Source: Lysobacteraceae bacterium (lineage in GTDB: Bacteria > Pseudomonadota > Gammaproteobacteria > Xanthomonadales > Wenzhouxiangellaceae). From it: DNA of 19,873 nt. The first letter of the stretch is position 1; each line of letters opens with the position of its first letter. A program made the translations under genes and the position numbers. The stretch covers positions 1-19,873 of the forward strand of contig JAIVHD010000224.1 in the NCBI GenBank assembly GCA_020201235.1, given 5' to 3'. Positions 1 to 7,184 of this stretch are shown one piece after another. The notes beneath the pieces were generated by a model, which made no database searches, was not told the origin of the DNA, and saw nothing but the letters and a program-made list of their open reading frames with translations.

Positions 1-235
1 GAAAATCCATTTGGAAGAAACGATCACGCGCGTGCAGGTAGCCCTGCACGAAGGTGACATCGCGCTCGGTACCGCCGACAATGGTCGGGATGCCTTCGGC
101 ATCGGTATAGACCGTGACATCGTCGGACAGGCCCGGGACATTAACCGTCTGGGCCTGAACAAGCGACGTTGCCGATGCCCCGGCGACCAGCAGTGCAAAA
201 AGGAAAAGCCTGGAAAGTGACTGGACAGTTTTCAT
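1..235 (-). CDS. Penicillin acylase family protein (peptidase S45), N-terminal fragment, exported
   Basis: The coding strand starts with ATG at 235 and runs off the left edge, leaving 78 codons. Residues 1-28 look like a Sec signal peptide: KTVQ, a hydrophobic FLFALLVAGA core, then a likely cut at VQA|QT. Residues 40-78 read VTVYTDAEGIPTI, then RDVTFVQGYLHARDRFFQMD. This matches the start of the alpha chain of the penicillin acylase / acyl-homoserine-lactone acylase family (Ntn hydrolases), where a D-x-x-GIP-x-I segment precedes FxQGYxHAxDRxFQMD. Family members are periplasmic amidases that mature by self-cleavage; the beta-chain nucleophile Ser lies outside the window, so substrate (beta-lactam, AHL or other amide) cannot be judged. 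GGGG lies about 10 nt upstream of the ATG as a weak ribosome-binding site. Identity is good to family level only. Confidence 0.82.
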   Translation of the reverse strand, partial: MKTVQSLSRLFLFALLVAGASATSLVQAQTVNVPGLSDDVTVYTDAEGIPTIVGGTERDVTFVQGYLHARDRFFQMDF

Positions 236-315
236 TTTTTCAACCCCGTTATTATTCGAATTGAGTGAGCCGACTCGCCGACTCAGAATCTTCATTATTG
301 CATAGTAGGCCGGCT

Positions 316-500
316 GGCGAATACGCCCGGCGTATTCAACAGCCCACCGACTGTGGCCCCTGCATGCCCCGCGTCCGGGACGTTTCGCTCGGTCACGCAT
401 CCTCCGCGGGAAGGCGCGTGCGCTTCCCCGGTGCGTATCGTCGCGCAACGCCCCAGCCACGGCGCCTCGTGACCGAAGGGGGTCAATAAGACGGGTTCAC
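316..500. repeat. Structured intergenic repeat, long copy R1 (downstream of kynA)
   Basis: This stretch fills most of the gap between kynA and the acylase gene. Positions 381-460 align without gaps to 1461-1540 at about 71% identity (counted by eye), including an identical 15-mer at 390-404 and 1470-1484. The ends carry the terminus motif: inverted at 326-340 (CCCGGCGTATTCAAC) and direct at 481-500 (GGTCAATAAGACGGGTTCAC). A further direct terminus at 316-330 abuts the left end, so 319-337 forms a palindrome with 9-bp perfect arms around one central base. Inside, CGGTCACG (390-397) is inverted as CGTGACCG (468-475), so the copy can fold on itself. The kynA stop codon (497-499) lies inside the right terminus. 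Confidence 0.7.
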
Positions 501-1363
501 AGGCGCGTGCGAACTTCCAACAACTCCGGGAAAAAGCGATGCGCGACCGCCTTTTCCAGGAATCCAACGCCGCTGGAGCCGCCGGTACCGGTTTTGTGGC
601 CGATAATGCGCTCGACCGATTTCAGGTGGCGAAAGCGCCATAGCTGGAACGATTCCTCGACATCAACCAATCGCTCGCACAAGGCGTATTCCGACCAGTA
701 ACGCTCGGTATCGCGATAGATTTCGACCAGCACGTCGACCAGCGGGCTCGAAAAGCGGTGTGGTTGGGTCCAGTCACGCTCGATGCATTCAGGCGGTATC
801 GCCATGCCCTTGCGGCCGAGATAGCTCAGAAATGCATCAAAGATCGATGGTGCCGCAAGAATTCGCTCGAGCTTTTGATAAACCTCGGGCCGGTAGCGAA
901 ACACTGCCATAAGTTCGGGCTCCTTGTTTCCAAGCAGGAATTCGACACAGCGATATTGGTATGACTGAAAGCCCGAGGCCGAACCCAGCACATGGCGAAA
1001 CTCCAGATATTCGCTCGGCGTCAGCGTTTCGAGAACGGCCCACTGCTCGAACAGTTGCTGCTGGATCAGTTTGACTCGGGCCAGGATCTTCAGGCACGGG
1101 CCCGGGTCGTCAGTGGCCAGGTATTGGATCGCCGCCTCGAGCTCATGGATAATCAGCTTGAACCAGAGCTCGGCGGTCTGGTGCTGGATGATGAACAGCA
1201 ACTCGTCGTGATGCTGCGGTTTGCTCAGCGGCTGCTGGGCCGAAAGAATACGCTCGAGTCCGAGATAGCCCTGGTAGTCCATGCGTTCGCCCAGGTCGGT
1301 ATGAATACCCTCCTCCAGGCCGCGTGTCGGGTTCGGTCTTTCAGGATGTCCGGTGTCGCTCAT
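497..1363 (-). CDS. kynA: Tryptophan 2,3-dioxygenase
   Basis: This heme enzyme opens the indole ring of L-tryptophan to N-formylkynurenine, the first step of the kynurenine pathway. The protein is 288 aa, the usual bacterial length. [13 protein letters not shown] places distal His61; [18 protein letters not shown] gives substrate-carboxylate Arg123; [12 protein letters not shown] gives proximal heme ligand His246; GTGGSSGV is the conserved C-terminal loop. These match Xanthomonas campestris TDO His55/Arg117/His240 with a constant offset of six, so the sequence is colinear and probably active. The start is supported by AGGA seven bases upstream of ATG. The gene stands alone: no kynB or kynU is adjacent. 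It is flanked by long repeat copies on both sides, and its TGA stop sits inside one. Confidence 0.96.
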   Translation of the reverse strand: MSDTGHPERPNPTRGLEEGIHTDLGERMDYQGYLGLERILSAQQPLSKPQHHDELLFIIQHQTAELWFKLIIHELEAAIQYLATDDPGPCLKILARVKLIQQQLFEQWAVLETLTPSEYLEFRHVLGSASGFQSYQYRCVEFLLGNKEPELMAVFRYRPEVYQKLERILAAPSIFDAFLSYLGRKGMAIPPECIERDWTQPHRFSSPLVDVLVEIYRDTERYWSEYALCERLVDVEESFQLWRFRHLKSVERIIGHKTGTGGSSGVGFLEKAVAHRFFPELLEVRTRL

Positions 1364-1397
1364 GATGATCCTGCACTCGCTTCGGGAAACCCCAGTG

Positions 1398-1592
1398 TAA
1401 CCCCGACTGATTCACCACTCGAACGACTGCGGCGGCCCCAGCCAGGTTCCGCGTCTGCGGCGTTTTGCCCGGTCACGCATCCTCACCGGACAGGCGAGCA
1501 CGCTTGCAGCGCATTCTCGGTCGCGAAACGCCCCAACCACGGCACCTGGCGGCACCGCGTGACCGAGGGGTGGTCAATTACGCGGGGGTAAC
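1398..1592. repeat. Structured intergenic repeat, long copy R2 (between kynA and pdhA)
   Basis: This is the second long copy of the family, in the divergent kynA/pdhA spacer. The left terminus at 1398-1416 (TAACCCCGACTGATTCACC) is the imperfect inverse of the right terminus at 1572-1592 (GGTCAATTACGCGGGGGTAA plus C). Internal inverted pairs are CGGTCACGC (1470-1478) with GCGTGACCG (1557-1565), and GGCGTTT (1459-1465) with AAACGCC (1526-1532). Relative to R1 it has about 10 extra bases near 1541-1556. No reading frame inside looks like a gene. Confidence 0.7.
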
Positions 1593-1780
1593 GGCGCTCC
1601 GGGCCTTGTGCCCGGACGTCCGGCGGCTCTGCGATTGGCAATAACCTTCGGGCCGCCTGCGTCGATGCGCGGTTATAATGGAACGCTGGCGTCGAATTCA
1701 GCGCGGTGGCCAACATGGGTGTTCACCATCAAATCGACAACAAAAATCAATTCACTCATCATTAATAATGAGGTTTTTCC
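1593..1780 (+). promoter_or_regulatory. pdhA upstream region with a perfect -10 hexamer and hairpin
   Basis: TATAAT at 1674-1679 is a perfect sigma-70 -10 box about 100 nt before pdhA, but no good -35 lies at the expected spacing. Upstream, 1598-1616 forms a 7-bp hairpin (TCCGGGC/GCCCGGA, 5-nt loop) that overlaps a perfect 12-bp palindrome, CCGGACGTCCGG, at 1612-1623. Either could end leftward read-through or serve as an operator. The pdhA ribosome-binding site is TGAGG, about 8 nt before the ATG. Together with repeat R2 this accounts for the 417-bp kynA-pdhA gap; I see no other gene there. Confidence 0.35.
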
Positions 1781-2881
1781 ATGGCGGCAACCATTGCCTC
1801 GTTCAAGGTCGACTATTTTCAGTTTCTGAATACCGATGGCAAATTGATCGAAGGGGCTCAGATTCCAGCGCTGGCGCGCGATGTCAAGCAGTTGACCAGC
1901 CTGTATCGGCTGATGACGCTGACCCGCGTTTTCGATAAGAAATCCATCGCCTTGCAGCGCACCGGCAAACTCGGCACTTATGCTTCGTGCCTCGGTCACG
2001 AGGCTGCACACATCGCGATCGGCTCGGCCATGCGTGAAGAGGATTGTTTCGCGCCGATGTATCGCGAGTACGGTGCCCAGTTCTGCCGCGGGGTCAAGAT
2101 GTCGGAGGTCTTAATGTATTGGGGCGGCGACGAGCGCGGCAATGACTTTTCCGGACCCCGGCATGATTTCCCCTGGAGCGTACCGATTGCCACGCAATGC
2201 CTGCATGCCGCGGGTGCCGCGCTGGCCTACAAGTTGCATGGCCAGCCGCGTGTCGCAGTCAGCGTGGTCGGCGACGGCGGCTCGTCAAAGGGCGATTTCC
2301 TTGAGGCGATCAATGCCGCAAGCGCCTGGAAGCTGCCGCTGGTGCTGGTTATCGTCAACAACCAATGGGCCATTTCGGTGCCGCGCGAAAAACAAAACAC
2401 GGCCCGTACGCTGGCCCAGAAAGGCATCGCCGGTGGCCTGGCCTCGGTCCAGGTCGACGGCAACGATTTGATTACATCCCGTTGGGTCATGGACAAGGCG
2501 ATTGCCGCGGCGCGCGAGGGCCGGGGCGGATCGGTCGTCGAGATGATGACCTACCGGCTTTCCGATCACACCACTGCCGATGACGCGCGCCGCTACCGTC
2601 CTCAGGATGATGTCGATGAGGCCTGGAAGAAAGAGCCGCTGGGGCGGCTTCGCAACTATCTTCTCGACCAAGGCTTCTGGGACCAGGTCAAGGAAGAGGA
2701 ATTGCTGGCCGAGTGCGCCAAGCGCGTGCAGGCCGCCGTCGAGGAATACCAGGAGCAGGTTAACAACGATCCACAGCCGGTCGACACCATGTTCAACTAT
2801 ATGTTTAAAAATCTGCCCCATCACCTTGAAGAACAACGTGATATTGCGCGAAAATTTGCACGCGAAGGAGGTCAGCACTGA
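1781..2881 (+). CDS. pdhA: 2-oxo acid (probably pyruvate) dehydrogenase E1 component, alpha subunit
   Basis: This is the thiamine-diphosphate-binding half of an alpha2beta2-type E1, which decarboxylates a 2-oxo acid and passes the acyl group to E2 lipoate. The protein is 366 aa, normal for the family. [18 protein letters not shown] through VIVNN (residues 164-194) is the classic GDG-x(n)-NN ThDP/Mg motif. [15 protein letters not shown] (67-81) and the regulatory-type loop [13 protein letters not shown] (261-273) are as expected. The loop resembles both Gram-positive PDH and branched-chain enzymes, so pyruvate is likely but branched-chain 2-oxo acids are not excluded. The stop TGA overlaps the next ATG by one base (2881). 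The partner gene pdhB is broken, so this subunit may have no partner from this locus. Confidence 0.9.
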   Translation: MAATIASFKVDYFQFLNTDGKLIEGAQIPALARDVKQLTSLYRLMTLTRVFDKKSIALQRTGKLGTYASCLGHEAAHIAIGSAMREEDCFAPMYREYGAQFCRGVKMSEVLMYWGGDERGNDFSGPRHDFPWSVPIATQCLHAAGAALAYKLHGQPRVAVSVVGDGGSSKGDFLEAINAASAWKLPLVLVIVNNQWAISVPREKQNTARTLAQKGIAGGLASVQVDGNDLITSRWVMDKAIAAAREGRGGSVVEMMTYRLSDHTTADDARRYRPQDDVDEAWKKEPLGRLRNYLLDQGFWDQVKEEELLAECAKRVQAAVEEYQEQVNNDPQPVDTMFNYMFKNLPHHLEEQRDIARKFAREGGQH

Positions 2882-3387
2882 TGGCTCAGATCACCCTTGT
2901 CGAGGCCGTCACGCTGGCGCTTGCCTACGAAATGGAACATGATCCGACGGTGGTCGTGTTTGGCGAGGATGTCGGCGTCAACGGCGGCGTTTTCCGTGCC
3001 ACGGCCGGGCTTCAGCAACGCTTCGGCGATGACCGCGTGCTCGACACGCCGCTGGCCGAAGTAATGATTGCCGGCATGTGCGTGGGCATGGCAGCGCAAG
3101 GCATGAGGCCGGTTGCCGAAGCCCAGTTTGAAGGCTTCATGTATCCGATGGTCGACCACATCGTGAATCATGCCGGACGCCTGAGGCATCGGACTCGCGG
3201 CCGTTTGACCTGCCCAATGGTGGTCAGAACGCCCTGGGGCGGCGGTATCCACGCACCCGAGCATCACTCCGATAGCAACGAGGCTACCTGGGCCCATTTT
3301 CCCGGCATTCGCACTGTGATTCCATCCTCGCCCAGCCGTGCCTAACGCATCGTGCAGGCGGCTAGCGAAACCATGGAGTTCGAATGA
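2881..3387 (+). pseudogene. pdhB: 2-oxo acid dehydrogenase E1 beta subunit, internally deleted
   Basis: The open frame 2881-3345 gives only 154 aa, against about 325-350 for the family. The N-terminal half is intact: VFGEDVG (26-32), DTPLAE with ThDP-contacting Glu60, the [11 protein letters not shown] helix, and EHHSDS with His129. It stops right after IPSSPSRA, where relatives continue with Tyr-Gly-Leu-Leu, the rest of the pyrimidine-binding domain and the whole transketolase C-terminal domain. After TAA (3343-3345) the same frame reads RIVQAASETMEFE and ends at TGA (3385-3387), overlapping the E2 ATG as ATGA. That tail looks like a genuine E1beta C-terminus. The simplest reading is one deletion of roughly 480-550 bp that kept frame but made TAA at the junction, from TA of the Tyr codon plus A. 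A strong GGAGG precedes the start. Misassembly is the main alternative. Confidence 0.85.
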
Positions 3388-4688
3388 AAACGTTTAATTT
3401 GCCCGATCTTGGAGAAGGCTTGCCGGATGCTGAAATTGTCGAATGGCTGGTCGCCGAGGGCGATGTGGTCAAGATCGACGATCCGATCGTCTCGATGGAG
3501 ACGGCCAAAGCCGTCGTTGAAGTGCCCTCGCCTTACGATGGCGTGGTCGCGAAATTTCATGGCCAGGCCGGCGATGTGATCAAGACCGGCGCTGCGCTGG
3601 TAAGCTTCGATACGGGAGAATCAGAACAGACCGGACAGGCATCCGGTGATGATTCTGAGCCGCCGGACGAGCCGGCCGCAGATGACGATGTCGGCCAGGC
3701 CGGTGAGCAGCGGGCCGATACCGGAACCGTGGTCGGCAATGTCACGACCTCCGACGAGGTGGTCAAGCAAACCCATTCGAGCATCGGCGGCGTGCGCCTG
3801 ACGCCGGCCGTGCGCGCGCTTGCGCGCAAGCTCAAAGTCGATCTTTCGAACGTCGAAGCGACCGGGCCGGAAGGTACGGTCAGTTCGGCCGACATCCGCC
3901 GAGCAGCCGAACGCGGTCCGGAGCCGGCTGCAGCGGCTCCGGCTGCAGCGGCACCGGCCAAAAGCCGATCTGCTGGGGAAAACACCGAACCGGCAAGCAC
4001 CTCGCAATCCCCGGCTTCCGGCGAGCGCGCCAGCCCCCCGGAAACGGCCGGCGGCGACTGGCAGCCTTTGCGCGGTACGCGACGTACCATGGCCCGCGCC
4101 ATGAGCGAATCGCATGCTCGGGTGGTCGCGACCACGATCATGGACGATGCCGACATCCATGCCTGGCGGCCACGCGAAGACATCACGGTTCGGCTGTTGC
4201 GCGCCCTTTGGGCCGGGGCTCGCGCTGAGCCGGGCCTGAACGCCTGGTATGACGATGAGCAGAATGTTCGCATGGTGCACAAGACCATGCATGTGGGAAT
4301 GGCCGTGGATACGCCCGATGGCCTGTTCGTGGCGCGGCTGCGCGACGTTCATTCATCGGATCGGCAGCAGATGCGCGATGAAATCAATCGCCTGCGCGAA
4401 AATGTTAAGGGTCGCTCCATACCCCCGGCTGATCTCACCGGTTACACCATCATGCTGTCGAATTTTGGCGTATTCGCTGGCCGCTACGCCACACCGATCG
4501 TCAACCCGCCGTGCGTCGCCATCGTTGCCGCCGGTGTTTTGCGTCACGAAGTCGTGCCGGTGCTTGGCGGGCTTGAGGTCCACCGCAGCCTTCCGCTTTC
4601 GCTGACTTTCGATCACCGGGTCTGCACCGGTGGCGAAGCCGCACGATTCCTCAAGGCCATGATGACCGACCTCGAGCTTTCCGATTGA
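3384..4688 (+). CDS. 2-oxo acid dehydrogenase E2, dihydrolipoyl acyltransferase
   Basis: This E2 core subunit moves the acyl group from lipoate to CoA. It is 434 aa with one lipoyl domain (1-80, lipoylated Lys42 in SMETAKAVV), an acidic linker, a peripheral subunit-binding domain (about 138-175, LTPAVRALARKLKVDL to GTVSSADIRRAA), an Ala/Pro-rich linker (about 180-225), and the catalytic domain (about 228-434). The catalytic motif is FDHRVCTGGEAARFL, with His411. The usual Asp of HxxxDG is Thr415; I believe TGGEAARF is a recurring variant in some lineages, so this is not proof of inactivity. ATG overlaps the E1beta remnant's TGA, the normal coupling in such operons. No E3 (lpd) gene follows. 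The repeat element begins 15 nt after the stop. Confidence 0.92.
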   Translation: MKTFNLPDLGEGLPDAEIVEWLVAEGDVVKIDDPIVSMETAKAVVEVPSPYDGVVAKFHGQAGDVIKTGAALVSFDTGESEQTGQASGDDSEPPDEPAADDDVGQAGEQRADTGTVVGNVTTSDEVVKQTHSSIGGVRLTPAVRALARKLKVDLSNVEATGPEGTVSSADIRRAAERGPEPAAAAPAAAAPAKSRSAGENTEPASTSQSPASGERASPPETAGGDWQPLRGTRRTMARAMSESHARVVATTIMDDADIHAWRPREDITVRLLRALWAGARAEPGLNAWYDDEQNVRMVHKTMHVGMAVDTPDGLFVARLRDVHSSDRQQMRDEINRLRENVKGRSIPPADLTGYTIMLSNFGVFAGRYATPIVNPPCVAIVAAGVLRHEVVPVLGGLEVHRSLPLSLTFDHRVCTGGEAARFLKAMMTDLELSD

Positions 4689-4703
4689 ATCAAGGCATTT
4701 CAC

Positions 4704-4758
4704 CCCGGCTTATTCACCATCCGATCTACTGCGACGACCGGGTGGTGAATAAGCCGGG
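4704..4758. repeat. Short repeat copy R3: perfect 16-bp inverted repeat after E2
   Basis: Arms 4704-4719 and 4743-4758 are perfectly complementary (CCCGGCTTATTCACCA / TGGTGAATAAGCCGGG) around a 23-nt loop. The arms match the termini of R1 and R2, and the loop start (CCGATCTACTGCGACGACC) resembles the R2 interior just after its left terminus, so this looks like an internally deleted, miniature copy. It could act as an RNA 3' hairpin that protects or ends the E2 transcript; no T-run follows, so it is not a standard Rho-independent terminator. Confidence 0.75.
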
Positions 4759-4790
4759 TTCACACTGACACGGCGGCTCTTGTACAAATC

Positions 4791-4830
4791 CTTTATGACC
4801 GGGCTTTAAGACGCTAACCCGGTCATGAAG
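4791..4830. repeat. Second inverted repeat in the E2-ugd spacer
   Basis: Arms 4791-4803 and 4818-4830 pair over 13 positions with one mismatch; the core is ATGACCGGG / CCCGGTCAT (9 bp) with a 14-nt loop. It lies 32 bp after R3. It may be part of the same repeat unit or a separate stem ending the E2 operon; there is no T-tract. Confidence 0.5.
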
Positions 4831-4877
4831 TCTCTCCCAATACCACCCGGCTGCGTCAACGACCGCGGCCACAACGG

Positions 4878-4942
4878 GATTGCAACATTCCAGGGTTACC
4901 GTAAACAACATCGTTCAGCGATTTTCAAAAACGGATTGAGTT
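4878..4942 (+). promoter_or_regulatory. Possible ugd promoter and leader
   Basis: TTGCAA at 4879-4884 followed after about 16 nt by TAAACA could be a weak sigma-70 promoter. The ribosome-binding site GGATTGAG just before ATG 4943 is also weak. This is suggestive only. Confidence 0.22.
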
Positions 4943-6280
4943 ATGCGCATCAGTATTTTCGGAACAGGCTATGTCGGCCTGGTAACCGGTGCCTGCCTGG
5001 CTGAGGTCGGCAACCATGTGCTTTGCATGGACATCGATCCGGACAAGGTCGATGCGCTGAAGCGTGGCGAAATTCCGATCTTTGAGCCTGGCCTGGAAAG
5101 TCTCGCGCGACGCAACCATGAAGCCGGCCGACTGCGGTTCACCACCCAGGCGGACGACGCGGTCAGACACGGCGAGATCTTGTTTATTGCGGTTGGCACG
5201 CCGTCTGATGTCGACGGATCAGCCGATTTACGCGCGGTTTTGTCGGTTTCGCGGGACATTGGACGCACGCTCACAGAATCGCAACTCGTGGTCACCAAAT
5301 CGACGGTCCCGGTGGGCACCGCCGACAGGGTGCGTGAGGCAATCCGTCAGACCCAGGCGGAGCCGTTTCGGCCACGCATTGCGTCCAATCCGGAATTTTT
5401 AAAAGAGGGCGCGGCGATCAAGGACTTCATGGCGCCGGACCGCATCGTCATCGGCGTCGACGATCCGCACTCGGAAGACCAGCTTCGGCATTTGTACGCG
5501 CCTTTCAACCGCAATCGCGAGAAGATCGTGAGCATGGACATTGCCTCAGCCGAGCTGACCAAGTACGCTGCCAATGCAATGCTTGCGACCAAGATTTCGT
5601 TCATGAACGAACTGGCCAATATCGCTGAAAATGTCGGTGCCGACATCGAGCGGGTCCGAATCGGAATTGGCTCGGACCCGAGAATCGGCTACCACTTCAT
5701 CTATCCAGGCGTCGGTTACGGGGGGTCATGCTTCCCCAAGGATATTCGAGCCCTGGCTCGAACCGCCATCGACCACGGCTATCCTGCGCACATTCTGCAG
5801 GCCGTCGAAACGGTCAACCAGCAACAGAAGCAGCGGCTGTTCGAGAAAATCAGGCGGCACTTCGACAGCGACCTGAGCGGTCGCACCATCGCATTGTGGG
5901 GTCTAGCCTTCAAGCCCGAGACCGATGACATGCGCGAAGCGCCTTCGCGCGTGTTGATGGAGGCCCTCTGGGAAGCCGGCGCCAAGGTTCGCGCCCACGA
6001 CCCCAGGGCCCTGGACGAAACCCGGCGAATCTATGGCGAGCGGGTTGACCTGACGCTATGCAGCGATCCCTACGAGGTACTTGCCGGCGCCGATGCGCTG
6101 GCTGTGATCACCGAGTGGAAGGCGTATTGGAGCCCTGATTTCGAAGTGATTCGCGATCGTCTCAAGCAGCCAGTCATCTTCGATGGCCGCAACATCTACG
6201 ACCCGCGCGACCTCGCGGCTCTCGGCTTTCAACATGAAGGAATCGGCCGCAGCTCGCGGGTCGCCGCCGCCACAAGCTGA
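4943..6280 (+). CDS. ugd: UDP-glucose 6-dehydrogenase
   Basis: The enzyme oxidises UDP-glucose twice with NAD+ to UDP-glucuronate, a precursor for exopolysaccharide, capsule or lipid-A sugars. The protein is 445 aa, typical of bacterial Ugd. It opens with the Rossmann motif [18 protein letters not shown] (6-23). KSTVPVGT (119-126) and [15 protein letters not shown] (148-162) are the conserved NAD/UDP-binding stretches. [20 protein letters not shown] carries catalytic Lys207, and [14 protein letters not shown] carries nucleophile Cys263 and Asp267. [17 protein letters not shown] is the C-terminal UDP-binding signature. All key residues are present. It seems to be a single-gene unit: polysaccharide genes are not adjacent, and amn converges on it after an 85-bp gap. 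Confidence 0.97.
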   Translation: MRISIFGTGYVGLVTGACLAEVGNHVLCMDIDPDKVDALKRGEIPIFEPGLESLARRNHEAGRLRFTTQADDAVRHGEILFIAVGTPSDVDGSADLRAVLSVSRDIGRTLTESQLVVTKSTVPVGTADRVREAIRQTQAEPFRPRIASNPEFLKEGAAIKDFMAPDRIVIGVDDPHSEDQLRHLYAPFNRNREKIVSMDIASAELTKYAANAMLATKISFMNELANIAENVGADIERVRIGIGSDPRIGYHFIYPGVGYGGSCFPKDIRALARTAIDHGYPAHILQAVETVNQQQKQRLFEKIRRHFDSDLSGRTIALWGLAFKPETDDMREAPSRVLMEALWEAGAKVRAHDPRALDETRRIYGERVDLTLCSDPYEVLAGADALAVITEWKAYWSPDFEVIRDRLKQPVIFDGRNIYDPRDLAALGFQHEGIGRSSRVAAATS

Positions 6281-6376
6281 CAACCCCGGATCCGCAATAG
6301 ACGGCTGCGGACCGACCTCGACGGTGCCGCTTTCGCTTGATCCAACGGGTTTGTTTTACTCCGGCTTAATCAAACC
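6281..6376. repeat. ugd/amn convergent spacer: small hairpin plus inverted repeat terminus
   Basis: TCCGCA (6291-6296) pairs with TGCGGA (6306-6311) around a 9-nt loop, a possible weak end signal for ugd. At 6361-6376, CCGGCTTAATCAAACC resembles the left arm of R3 (CCGGCTTATTCACC). The amn stop codon TAA (6366-6368, read on minus) lies inside it. Confidence 0.4.
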
Positions 6377-7139
6377 TCAGGTGCCGAACCGACCGCCCTT
6401 CATCGCGGATCTCGCGCAACGCGTCGACACCGATTGAGAGCTGCATGTCGACATAGTTCTGGGTGATCACGCGGTCGCTGGCATCGGTTTTGACGCCTTG
6501 CGGTATCATCGGCTGGTCTGAAACCAGCAGCAGCGCGCCGGTCGGAATCTGGTTGGCGAACCCGGTAATGAAGATGGTTGCGGTCTCCATGTCAACTGCC
6601 ATGCAGCGGGTTTGGCGCAGATATTTCTTAAACGACTTGTCGTGCTCCCAGACCCGCCGGTTGGTGGTGTAAACCGTGCCGGTCCAGTAATCCTGGCCGT
6701 TGTCACGAATTGTCGAGGATACCGCCCGCTGCAAAGTGAAGGCCGGCAAGGAAGGGACTTCGGGCGCAAAGTAGTCGTTTGACGTGCCCTCCCCCCGGAT
6801 GGCGGCAATCGGCAAGATCAGGTCGCCAAGCTTGTTCTTCTTCTTCAGGCCACCGCATTTGCCCAGAAACAGGCAGGCCTTGGGCTTGATCGCACTGAGC
6901 AGATCCATAATCGTCGCGGCGTTGGCGCTGCCCATTCCAAAATTGATGATCGTGATGTCCTCAGAAGTCGCGTTTCGCATTGCCTTATCGCGCCCACGAA
7001 TCTCGACCTGCATGCTGGTGGCGAATTTTTCGACATAATTATCGAAGTTGGTCAGCAGAATGTATTTTCCGAAGCCCTTCAGCTCGGTCCCTGTGTAGCG
7101 AGGCAACCAGTTCTCAACAATATGCGCTTTCGATTCCAT
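6366..7139 (-). CDS. amn: AMP nucleosidase, short form
   Basis: This purine nucleosidase of the PNP/UDP family splits AMP to adenine and ribose 5-phosphate, helping set adenylate levels. From ATG 7139 the protein is 257 aa and starts MESKAHIVENWLPRYTG, the usual start of the short AMP nucleosidases best known from Bacteroidetes; E. coli Amn is about 480 aa with an extra N-terminal domain. INFGMGSANAATIMDLLSAI (65-84), LGKCGGLKKKNKLGDLILP (92-110), AVDMETATIF (181-190, base/ribose-binding ME) and LLLVSDQP (204-210, catalytic Asp208) are all present. An in-frame TTG at 7181 would add 14 residues that overlap repeat sequence; I reject it. GGGAAA lies about 9 nt upstream as a modest ribosome-binding site. 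It follows the sulfotransferase gene on the same strand. Confidence 0.9.
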   Translation of the reverse strand: MESKAHIVENWLPRYTGTELKGFGKYILLTNFDNYVEKFATSMQVEIRGRDKAMRNATSEDITIINFGMGSANAATIMDLLSAIKPKACLFLGKCGGLKKKNKLGDLILPIAAIRGEGTSNDYFAPEVPSLPAFTLQRAVSSTIRDNGQDYWTGTVYTTNRRVWEHDKSFKKYLRQTRCMAVDMETATIFITGFANQIPTGALLLVSDQPMIPQGVKTDASDRVITQNYVDMQLSIGVDALREIRDEGRSVRHLRFD

Positions 7140-7161
7140 CGACGGTTTCCCAGTTCTTGTT

Positions 7162-7184
7162 GGTGGATTAGGCCGGGTCAATCA
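7162..7184. repeat. Repeat terminus between the sulfotransferase gene and amn
   Basis: GGTGGATTAGGCCGGGTCAA (7162-7181) matches the right arm of R3 (GGTGAATAAGCCGGGTTCAC) with a few changes. The sulfotransferase stop (TGA, 7182-7184 on minus) abuts it. With the inverted terminus at 6361-6376 it brackets the amn gene. Confidence 0.45.

Noticed and set aside
3557..4352. Two 243-codon frames antisense to the E2 gene
   Set aside because: They mirror the Ala/Pro linker and catalytic domain of E2; compositional shadows only.
1781..4688. Acetoin dehydrogenase operon
   Set aside because: No acetoin-specific neighbours (acoR, acoX) are present and the E1alpha looks like the PDH/branched-chain group, though the substrate is not proven.
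4704..4830. Rho-independent terminators after E2
   Set aside because: Stems are strong but neither is followed by a T-run, and the first is clearly a member of the repeat family.
7140..7181. TTG start giving a 271-aa AMP nucleosidase
   Set aside because: The extra 14 residues derive from repeat-like spacer DNA; family members begin close to ESKAHIVENWLPRYTG.
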